Source: Collybia mongolica
Lineage: Eukaryota; Basidiomycota; Agaricomycetes; Agaricales; Clitocybaceae
Length of the DNA stretch: 64,000 nt
Direction of reading: 5' to 3'
NCBI GenBank assembly: GCA_013420905.1
Contig: JAAXNY010000001.1
Location: forward strand, 7,192,001-7,256,000
A program made the position numbers and the translations under genes. This document shows positions 11,042 to 21,017 of this stretch, in pieces. The notes under the pieces are model-generated. The model was not told the DNA's origin and did no database searches. It saw only the letters and a list, made by a program, of their open reading frames with translations. Positions within the stretch are counted from its first letter, which is position 1. Each line of letters begins with the position of its first letter.

Positions 11042-13576
11042 ATGGCCTACAGAAGCCACACTTCCTCTCCTAGTGGCAGCCAATCCCCCTCAGCCACAGC
11101 CTCCTCCAACGTATCACCAACATCCCGCCCTACATCACTTGCACCCTTAAACATGGTCCCTGCTCCCGAGGATACCGATTTAACGTCCCGAAGTTCCCGC
11201 ACCACTCCTAATCGCCATCCAGTTGATCTCCCTCGCGGTGCCTCAGCCAGCAAAGGCGGATGCTGGTGAGCATTACTCTCGTTCGTCTCTATATCGTTGT
11301 CAATATCCTTTTTTTTTTTTTCCTTCTTTTCTCTAGGACGTGTAGATTGCGTCGAAAGGTACACTTGCATGAATCTGACTCAACACAAGCAATTGACCGA
11401 AACTGTCCTAGAAATGTGACGAACAACGAGAAGGCGAATCCTGTCGGACATGCATACGCCTTACAATTGACTGCCTTGGCTGGGGTCCCAAACGCCCTGA
11501 GTGGATGCGCGTAAGTTTACCCCACGAAATCCTACCCGTCCATAAACTTAAATGTAAATGGCAGGACAAGCAAGCTGTCGAGGCTTACAAGGCTAACATA
11601 AAAGCCCAGCTCACACGCGCGGGTCTTATCCGTGGCCAGCCCCGTCCTTCACTTGTAGCCGCAAATTCTGCACCAATACTTCCCTCCCAAACGCGTCCAC
11701 AGTCGTACCTTCGCGGATCCGCTGCAGGCATCACTTCATCATCGCCTCTCCATTTCGATCATCCTGACTACGGCTATCGTTATGTCGATACCCCCCAAGA
11801 ACAACATCAACGTCACAATCATCACAATATGATACCCGGCATGCCCGGTGAGCCGCACAAGTCAGAGCTGTACATATCCTGACTAACCCTCCGCTACCTC
11901 TAGGAAGTTCAAACTCGGCCTTTCAGCAAATGCCAGATCCGTTGTATAATGACACAAGCATCAATCGATTGGACATTAATGCGCCGTTCTTCCCGTATCC
12001 GTCGCAGTCGGTGACACCGATCTCGTCGTCATCGTCTGTTACGACAGACTCCCTTAATCTTGAATTCTCACAACTGGGCTCGCACGAACAGAACGGATAC
12101 GAATTTGACTTGAGGCCGCCCTCGCCATTGCCACCAGTTCCTTTCATCTCAGGACAAAACAACGTGCAAGGCGACCATGTTATATATTATTTTGAGCACG
12201 TCCGAAAAGTACAATACATGTTTGCTGGGAATACATTCACGAACGCAACATATTCGGTGAATATCCTATTTGATGTCTTGCCCCTAAAGCTTTCTAATCG
12301 ACCCATTCCCAGTTAATCGTACAGGAGCCACGAGGGGCAGTGACGAATGCTGTATGTGCATTAGCTAGTCTTCACTTTACGCGCATGCGGGTGGCGCAGG
12401 GGTTGGAAGCACCAGATCCTAATCCTGAACATTCGAATGCTACGTATTTTCATGACGAGGCATACTTCCAACTCGACACCACAAAACAAATGCGAGGAAG
12501 TTATACCGAAAACGATGCTGTGGCGGCGTTGCACCTCATGAGCTTTTCCCAGTTGTCTGGCTGTGCAACCGACTGGCAACCTGCCTTCTCGGTAGTGTCG
12601 GAGTGGCTTGCCCAGACAGGGCTACTTGTCGACGATAATCCAGCACTAACCCTGCGCGGAATGAGTCCGATCGCCCAGCTATTAGTGAAAGCGGTCCTGG
12701 TGAGTTTTCTCCACCTCACGGCGCAGTTTGAGTACCTCTAACACGAGTGCAGTGGCTAGATACGTTTTCGAGCCTTACACAGCCACGGCCTCCAAAATTT
12801 CTTAGACTACTAAAGCGTTTGATGGGAGAACGAGGAGGCTTTTGGGCTGATGCAGACACACTGTATTCTCTGCGAATGGACCTCTTAACAGGATGCCCAG
12901 ACGAAGCCATGCTCGCTATCGCAGAGATTTCGGCACTGGCACACTGGAAAGCCACGGAACTACGCAATGGGTCCCTGAGCTACAGAGATCTCATCCGGCG
13001 TGGCGATGATATCGAACAGCGGTTGCGGCATCATACCAGCCAACAGAATTTTGGTGACATCGACCAGGCGCCGTTACACCCAAATCTGGCACAAACTTCT
13101 GTCACAGAACCTGGCGTGGCCCCTTTCCCTAGCAACGACATGCGAAGACAGGTCGCTGACGTTTTTAGAGAGACCGCAGTGATGTACTTGCACACGGTTC
13201 TCAATAGTTCGAATCCGGGTACGCACCTATCGGAATCTCGTTCGCCTGATAATTTGCTAATCTTTTCCCAATTCTAGGTGTAAGGGAAATCAGCGAATGC
13301 GTCGAAATAGTAGTCCGACTAATGGATCAATTACCGTCGTCCGACATTGATCGCGCTTTAATGTTCCCGATTTGTCTTGCGGGATGCATGACAAATGATT
13401 CTACTCGGCGAGATTTCTTCAAAGGGAGACTACAACTCCTCGATGGTAGTATCGGTAATGTGATGCAGACACGACTTGTAATGGAGGCCGTTTGGCAAAA
13501 ACGCGACGTTAATGGCGGTGCGGTCGAGTTGCGGGATACCGTTCGCGAGAGAGGGCTGACGTTGTTGTTGGTTTGA
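11042..13576 (+). CDS. Zn2Cys6 transcription factor with Fungal_trans_2-like domain (copy 2)
   Basis: Eight exons (11042-11265, 11337-11358, 11412-11510, 11565-11847, 11904-12256, 12313-12699, 12753-13218, 13278-13576) give 710 residues in phase. The zinc cluster reads CWTCRLRRK, KCDE, CRTCIRLTIDC, then LGWGPKRPEWMR. Exon 2 is only 22 nt and encodes TCRLRRK. The introns after RRK and after PEWMR match those of the neighbouring regulator, while the intron inside the first Cys-x2-Cys pair is unique to this copy. The C-terminal half shows the same helical regulatory domain (AVAALHLMSFSQLSGC, AMLAIAEISALAHWK) and the same LLLV ending. It differs in a longer Ser/Pro-rich linker. A nuclear DNA-binding regulator of unknown targets, probably a diverged duplicate. 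Confidence 0.92.
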
Positions 13577-15279
13577 CGAGGATGACCGGGATGAGAATGC
13601 CAGATATACCTATGAGCGGGGGACCACATCGTTGCCCTTATACCCACCCATAAACTATGTTGAATTATACTTACACGGCTGGATTATCCATACCTACACG
13701 AGACTGTATTTTATATGTCCAGATCTGCATTACACATTAGCCTGCACATGAATTAGAATTCATTTAACACTTACCGCCGGCATCCAACTGCCCCATGACA
13801 AGTGCCGCCCAGATTATTATCGGTATTGGTCGTCGCAGGCTGGGCTTGATATCGCCGGCGTTAACGGTGGGTCGACCTGCTCAGTAGAGTCCATTACCAG
13901 TATGGAGCCAAACAGCGATAGCAGTGACAGACCGCGATAAGCCTATGATCGCCCTTCGGTCGTTGTGAATGGAGCCTAGTGCTCGTCAAGAAACAATTAC
14001 CGATAGTACCGGGGAATACTCAATGAGAGCGGCAGTTTTACGGCAATCTTCTCCACCTACACTGAGCGACACACCACAGACGAGGGGAGATAGAGACGCA
14101 AGGCGGGATGAGAAAGGGAGGATACTACGAGAGAGAAGAAGAAATATGGGGCGTCCAGCGCTGGGCGCAGATGGGTTGTCGTCAAGTTTATACCGGTGCT
14201 ACCGGGAAATGTTTGCCTTGTCCTAGGCTTCCTTGGGTTCTAAATCGGGATATAATGCGATTCCGCCCCCTCGTCGACTTGGGATGGAAAATTCACGAAG
14301 TTAACGACGGGAAGATTTGTACGGTGCTAGGGCTGAGGTGCACGAAAGAAAGAGGTTGAATGTAAGAGCAGTTAGGCACCGGTTGTGAGTCGGTGGTAGA
14401 AATTTTGTGATTCACATGGAACCTCGTGACCGGGCGCGTCGACCCGACCCGGTGCGATCAAACAACCAGCTGGGGGCTGGTGCTGAACCAACAGTGGGCA
14501 CTGGTGGTGCGACACTACTTCAGCTCCATGCATAAGGAAAATATACATACGCACTCCTCTTATTGAGACTTTTTTCGATAACACACAATAAGAGGGTGAT
14601 AAAATCGCAAAAATTCATGATCAAATCAATACTAGTATAAGATAACGGTGTGTTACAGGCCTAGGGTGGGATACACCTTTTAAAAAAATTCTGACGAACA
14701 GGAATACACTTTATATATGTTGAAACCCCCCGTAAGGGAACGAACCAGAGATGAAAAGGTTCATTTGATGGGTGCCCAGAATGACTTCTTTGTGCTCAAA
14801 TTATGTTATTAATCCTGAGCCATGGGATAGCACTCCATTTCAAAGACTTGGGCGTGGGTGGTCTGACGGCTGGTTCCCTCATAAACCTCATCAATCACAA
14901 GCATCACTCAGTGTTCAACCAGCCCAACCTCTAGACTGCACACCTTAGTGATGCACTACTTTATAACCGTAATCGGCAGCAGCTATCTAAGCCAAATAGT
15001 ACTCCAGACACGCGTGGCTAACGCCCAAGAAGTTTTGTTGATACGTCCATGAGATGATGATGTCGGCACCTCGAGCGCTTTGATCGTGATTTTCAGTATC
15101 TTCAAACCACATGTTCGGCACTGTGACTTCTGTTTCACGTCATGTTGAGCGCTGACTCAGCGCTCAACATCTTTGTATATCCCAACCTAGATGCTACAAT
15201 GATATGGAGTTTACATCAATGATATTCGGCTAATGATATGAAGATTAAAGTCCAAGACGATGAGAAGGTCTTTGTGTCA
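13577..15279. other. Intergenic stretch without a recognised gene
   Basis: 1.7 kb between the second regulator and the 3' end of VTC4. Overlapping open frames near 13969-14360 have no recognisable family, and their amino-acid make-up (many Arg, Cys, Trp) looks like chance. The only striking structure is the perfect palindrome at 15142-15170, listed separately. Confidence 0.4.
15142..15170. repeat. 29 bp near-perfect palindrome centred on TGACTCA
   Basis: Two 14-base arms (ATGTTGAGCGCTGA and its exact reverse complement) flank a single central C. The centre reads GCTGACTCAGC, which contains the TGACTCA core bound by bZIP factors of the AP-1/Gcn4 type. It lies 110 bp beyond the VTC4 stop codon. 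It could be a hairpin involved in 3'-end formation or a protein-binding site; the sequence alone does not decide. Confidence 0.75.
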
Positions 15280-18200
15280 TCATGCCATCTCTGAAACCCG
15301 CAATCCGATGTTGGTCGCCAAAGCCAAAAACAGAACGAGGCACAGGACGGTAGGCCCATATTTGTCATAGTACAGTCCTTCTGCATGTCGTTCACGTAAC
15401 TTGTAAGACCTGTAAACAAATATGCCCATCGAGTAAGCGATCGCAAGAAGGGCTGCAAAAGTGAAGAGCGCGGCGCTGATTAAGCCCCGAGAATCTTCGG
15501 GTGGGATAAAGTTGAGAAGAGTCGTGGCAATTGTTCCAATGAAAACGGCGTTATTTATCCATTTCTGTGTTTCGACATGAGAAGATGTAAAAAAAAAAAA
15601 AGTCAGGGGAACGAGCGTACGAGGAAAGTCCTTTCGGCGGCAAAATAAACCTTAGGTTCAATTCGAACAGGAACGGCAATTTTCTTGCCAGCTGGCGCAG
15701 CCCAGTCTCTTGATATGATTTGGTTGGGTTCTTCCTCATTCTCGAGATTTTGATTGCCATCGTCCACGTCCTCATCGCTGTTGTTCACATTCTCTTGAGC
15801 ACATAGTTCCCTGTCTCTGACATCTTTGGCTCCACGCAGGCGAGTTTTCAACGTTTCATCGAACGCGGAGGACGGAGTCAGGGGGTCAATGGACAATGCC
15901 CTGGATTTCAAATTAGCCTGCTTCGTCTTCGCTAAAAAAGGAGCTTGGTCCTCTGTCCTGTCGCCCTCTTCCTGATCGAAGGAGCGCTTTTTGTGGTTAT
16001 TTGAAGTCGCTTCATGCATTCGCCGCTCCTTTAACATCTGCTCACGGTACGCAATGGCAGCTTTCACATCTTCGCCACTTAGACCTGTACGTTTGTCTTC
16101 GTCTTTGGCAGGAGTGATCAAAATCTCGTCCTCTTCACCCTCTGATACAGGCTCGACATACGACTCCGCGACTGGAGAACGAGAACCGGATGACCCTGCA
16201 TGATGTTCAGTGGTGCCTCTTGGTGAACCCGATACTGAGGCCGTAGGGCGCTCTATGATTGTTAGATAACCCGTATCAGGTTTCAAGATATCAGTATCCA
16301 CTGTGGGCTGGACTTTAGTTCAGGTGTGTATAAGTGATGATATTGTCCCACTCTGAGGAAGCCAGAACGGCACGAGGTCGACTCTATTGGGAAGAAGTGT
16401 GGCGCAGCCGTGGATGAATTTACTTTTTTTTTTTTTGTTAAGCAACGCTGAATATACTCAGCCGGAAAGCCTACCTGAACTTGGGCACAGCCTCGACTAG
16501 ATGTGACTGAACAAGATCTGTAACCCATTTGGGCGGTTCTTGACCGAATTGTGTCTGCAGTTTGATCTCGAGAACCCCATATCTGTGTGGTCATGGTGAA
16601 AGATGAATTTTATGGGAGATCAGAAAACGTACTTGAATAATTCCTTATCATCTTGGGGTAGTTGTTGGAAGGGGAAATCGATTCCAATGTCAGTTCGGCG
16701 CCAGTTATCACCTGCTCGGGTGCGACCATCCCAATTATCCTCACGAACGAGCGTCAGCTCTGTGTCCAATGAGATACGGACGCGAGCATCTCCTGGTAAC
16801 TGGAACGCTGTACGATTGTAGAAGGATCGCATGACTACTCAGACATTAATTCTTTGTGAAAAGTCTTCGTTAAATAAATTCTTACCAGGTGTGAGATTCC
16901 TCGTTAAAATGGCATACTGAACTTCGTTCGCCAATTGAATCATTGCATCAACCTCATGTTGCGTCTTCTTCCCCTTCTTAACAAGTTGCTGGAACTCTGC
17001 GTCGACGGTGTACTCGCCGCGTAGGAAAGCATTGACATGGCTTTCCTTGATTGGAAACCGGGCTTTAACAGATTTTTCGCCAGTCCAATCCTCTCTATGA
17101 GTTTTCCGTTCAACAAAAATCTGTCCTGGTTGAGAAGTGGCCTTAGGGTGAATGCCGGGAACACATACGGTTTTCACATCCGTATCGCCATACCATCGCA
17201 GTCGTATAGCCTCGGCACCTTCAGTTTTCTCTAATCGACCCAGGTAAAGCTCGAGATCCTCATTATCAAAATAGATGGACGTGATAGCTAGAAAATACTT
17301 AGTAAGCGCATAGTTGCACGTGCGGCATATTACCTGAATCTTTAGGATCGAATTCTTTATCGGCGTTGAAGACTAGTGCAATTGGGTTAGAGCTAGTTAT
17401 TGATAGAAAAAGGCATATCGACCGAGAACGGGAAGGTTCCTGAGAATTGCTAGCTGGAGAGGAACAAGGTTGTCGGGGTGGACCTACATGCAGTGAGTGG
17501 TTTGTTGGTGCAGATAGGTGAACATTGACAAACCCAGTATTTCGTGGTCTGGCGAACGAAGGCGCTTTGGTTACCACCTGCACTAGAGTCGCCGACAACA
17601 GGATTTCCCCTGGTTCTCACGAGATTGTACAATTTCGACAGCTTTACGATCAATGCATCCCAGTTGTATTTGTAAAATGGCCTTTTTTCTAGGTAGTCCG
17701 GGACGAAGGTGGACTTGAGTGTGATGCCTGTTTGTTTCTTCAGACAGGATAAGCATTGAAAAGGTTGAATATAGACTGGACATGTCTCACGTCATGTTTC
17801 TTTGAAGTAAGTGTCAGTCAGAGTTGGGTGAATGAGTTCAAGTGAACGTTACCTTCAAAATTTTCATAAACCCGGTGATGTTGAGTTTGGTATACAGGGC
17901 TAAGTCATGGACGTCTGCCACTAGAATAGCAACTTCTTCTTCAAGGCCGTGAAAACGCTCCTCCAGGGCATCATAAGACTCATCAGAGCCTTCGTCGTCT
18001 GTAAGGTCGTCGTCGGACCCGCCATCATTTCCGTAATCTTCTACCCGTTGATTCTCCATATCAGTCGAACTATCAAGGGTTGGAGAACTCTCATTATTGC
18101 TAAGATCTTCCGCAACAAGGCGTTTGACGTCCTTTTCTGCATCACGGATACATCGAGCGAGTTCAGAAGTCTGTCATGGAAAGAAACCAGTTAAACCAAG

Positions 18201-18662
18201 TGTGAGAATAAGCTTTGACGAAAACTGAGAGACACGTTAGGTTGCATATTCTTCAAGGATCACAGGGGATATTTCGTGTGCCAGGAATTCTGGTAGACGG
18301 ATAATCATGTCCACGGGGACCAAATAGAACATACCTTTGCTTTCTGGAAGTCATGAATCTTATCGAGCTCCTTTTCAAGCATGTTCGTAAACTCCTGTTC
18401 GTCGTGCGCGGTCCATTCATTTCCGGTTGTACGGGCCTGGCGGGACAGTCAGAGTTGAGACAGAGAAAGGTTATCGAGCTAGCACAGCCCGAACTTTCGG
18501 AGACTGATAGACGCACTTTGAGTACCCGCTTTAGTAGATTGTAATCGAGATAAAACGGTCTCCATTCGGCGTATAGAGAGTCCTGGTGGTTTGTGGGAGG
18601 TCGTAAAATCTTAGACAGAGGCTGAAACCGAGGCGTACCCTTATCTTCGCCCCAAACTTCAT
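15280..18662 (-). CDS. VTC4: Vacuolar transporter chaperone 4: polyphosphate polymerase
   Basis: The catalytic subunit of the VTC complex, which makes inorganic polyphosphate from ATP and moves it into the vacuole. The SPX domain opens with [26 protein letters not shown] and ends with [15 protein letters not shown]; it senses inositol pyrophosphates. The central VTC polymerase tunnel has the family motifs [61 protein letters not shown] and LEIKLQT, with its basic residues intact. After an acidic linker come [18 protein letters not shown] and three hydrophobic segments (DUF202-like membrane domain). First exons: 18639-18662, 18517-18582, 18335-18436, 17853-18170, then a 9 nt exon at 17791-17799. 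The full polymerase core points to VTC4 rather than VTC2/3. Divergent from the Gtr2 gene. Confidence 0.95.
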
Positions 18663-18937
18663 GCTTTCACGGACTCAGGAATTTTTATTTATTGCAATGA
18701 AAGCGAATTGTAAGGGTGCTTGAGGTTGACCTGTGAAAAACCTGCCATTGGTACTGATTCCGTAAATAGATCTTGAGGTGAATTCGGACGAACGTGCGTG
18801 ACAACAAAACTCGGGCCTTGGCGGTAGTTAGCGAAAGAGAGTGTCGGATATCGGATGTTGGCTCCAAAGTTATGTTGTGATAACGCGTGCACGGAACAAG
18901 CGACCAACTCGGACTGACTCCGGGCTCACTGTCCATC
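18663..18937. promoter_or_regulatory. Shared 275 bp divergent promoter of VTC4 and the Gtr2/RagC gene
   Basis: The two start codons are 275 bp apart and point away from each other, so both core promoters must lie within or overlap this gap. I see no unambiguous factor site. The pairing matters because both products act at the vacuole membrane in nutrient signalling. Confidence 0.5.
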
Positions 18938-20465
18938 ATGGTCAACGGTCCGCCTTCTTACGCTGCTACCTCGACTACAACTCCCATAGACAGCAGGCCA
19001 CAACTGAATGGTCACAGGACAGCCTCAAGTGATGCCGCCACGAGAACGAAAATTCTACTCCTTGGTTTGCGTAGGTTCGTCGTCCTACAGCCACATACAT
19101 TTTCAGTACGCTCAATCTGTTTGCAGGGCCGGGAAAACGTCAATCCAGCAGGTTCTCTTCAACAATCTCCCCCCGAAGCAGACCTTTTATCTGGAGACAA
19201 CCATGCGGGTTGTGAAGCATGCATTCGAGTGCGTATATCTGTGACCTTGATTGAACGCCTTCTACAAGCTGGTAAATCCGCACCAGCACAGTTATTCCTC
19301 TAGAAATATGGGATTGTCCCGGAAATATCACTGTGGAGACTCTGGGCGCTCCATTACCTCAGTTTTCTACTATGATATTCGTTATCGATATTCGGGCGAG
19401 TCACCTAAGTCTCTTTCGGGATGTTTCTGACCCTCACGGATCTTATTTCATAGGATTTGTATAACAATCCTATCTCAAAACTGGTTGAGTTCATTGTCGC
19501 TGCTTATCGGGAGAACCCGAATATGAGCCTTGAAGTCTTTGTCCACAAAGCCGAAAAACTACAAGAGGATGATAAGATTGGTATGCACAATCGGTCGTTA
19601 CGTCCTATTATTGTCGGATTCAATTTTCATTCCAGAAAACTTCAGACAGATTCACGAGAGGGTATCGGACCGACTGCTGGACATCTCTCCTGAATACGAG
19701 CAGGTCCAGTTGAATTTTCACTTGACTTCAGTCTATGATCACTCCTTGCATGAGGCGTTTTCGAAAGTGTTGCACAAGCTAGTTGAATCTCTGCCTTACC
19801 TCGAAGACCTTTTGAATGTGTTTTGTGCTGTACGTAAACATTCGTTGACGACTCGGCGGCGCGCAAAGTCTAATTTACGGTCATAGAATTCCCAATCTCC
19901 GAAAGCTTTCCTATTTGATACCACATCGAGATTATATATCGCCACAGATGCGTCTCCTGTAGATTCCGCGACACATAATTTATGTTGTGATTATCTGCAG
20001 ATGTTGAACTCGTTTGGATCGCTTTACAAGTGAAGTTATTTTACCTCGTGGTCAGAGCGTTGTAATTGACATCTGAATTTTCGAAGGTCAGCAACTCCAA
20101 ATTCACGGAAACATTTACCCTTCACACCACCCCCTTCGGCATCTTCCACCTCTTCACTGTCCCCTGTGCCCCCAAGATCTTCCTCGTCAACCGGCCCAGG
20201 AACACCTGCTTCGAGCACGACGCATCTGACACCTCACCCATCGAAAGACCTCTTTTACCCGAGCGCCGCTACTTCCCTTCATCCATCGACCCCTGGTACA
20301 ACGTTAACATATCACTTGATAACACCACAACTAGCTCTACTGGCTTTGTTGCCGACAAATATATATGAAGGTAGGAGAGGGCTCCTTGAATTTAACGTGG
20401 TGTTTTTCCGTGAAGGCGTGCAGGAGATATGTGAAGTGGAGAAGGAGACAAGAGGTGGAAGATAG
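18938..20465 (+). CDS. GTR2: Rag-family GTPase, Gtr2/RagC type
   Basis: One half of the Rag GTPase heterodimer that activates TORC1 at the vacuole in response to amino acids. Seven exons (18938-19074, 19127-19228, 19287-19395, 19454-19580, 19636-19829, 19887-20029, 20087-20465) give 396 residues in phase. Visible motifs: P-loop LLLGLRRAGKTS, a G3-like IWDCPGN, a G4 position reading FVHKAEKL (Glu where GTPases usually have Asp), FHLTSVYDHSLHEAF, and the C-terminal roadblock part with AFLFDTTSRLYIATDASP and IYEGRRGLLEFNVVFF. The last motif and the 'YDHSLHEAF' block separate Gtr2/RagC from Gtr1/RagA. The intron between exons 3 and 4 has a GC donor. Several introns interrupt the GTPase fold, and one lies inside the P-loop. 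Confidence 0.93.
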
Positions 20466-21017
20466 CGTGTTTTATTTTTTATCTATCTATCGTGATTTAT
20501 GATCAATTGTCCGTCCACCTTTACTCAGCGACTTTTCCCCATATCATGAAATTTTTGCGGACTGACCCGAGTATGGCGAGGCGTTGGTTGATGTCTTTGT
20601 CATTTTAATGAACCCCAGAACACGGTGACAACTGCGTGGGGGCTGCATGGCAAGGCATGCTGCCAATTCCGCCATCACGAGCCCTGAGCTGGTCCCTCGA
20701 AAACTGCGATGTGATTAGGTATTGAAGAAACCCAACGAACACGAGGTGCAGATTGGCCCAGAAGTCTCTAAAATATGATTAAAGTTGCCGGCTAGCGTCA
20801 GGTTGAGGCCAAGAGGGGCTAATTTGGAGCGTTACGCGTACGGTCACGTGTCAATCTCCAAAAAATTCCGTTGGGGAAGACGTTTGGGGTCAAGCCTTGT
20901 CAGGGACATATATATAATTTTTAGATACCTGGACTCACCAGAGACCTCTTCTTAAACTCTCTTACCCAACCCCTTCCTCTGACCACCACTGAAAGCCTGT
21001 ATATCGGCTGCATCAGA
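20466..21017 (+). promoter_or_regulatory. Upstream region of the fatty acid synthase gene
   Basis: 552 bp between the Gtr2 stop and the FAS start. It holds a CACGTG E-box (20845-20850, in TCACGTGTCA) and an AT-rich TATATATAA-like tract near 20910-20920, about 100 bp before the ATG. In fungi, bHLH factors that act on phospholipid and fatty acid genes can bind CACGTG/CANNTG sites. Use of this site is inference. Confidence 0.35.

Noticed and set aside
13969..14360. Two overlapping plus-strand open frames
   Set aside because: No family motif, no plausible splice partners and an odd composition; kept only as part of the intergenic entry.
16283..16594. Minus-strand open frame inside VTC4
   Set aside because: It reads through two introns of VTC4 out of frame; the conserved VTC4 sequence uses another frame.
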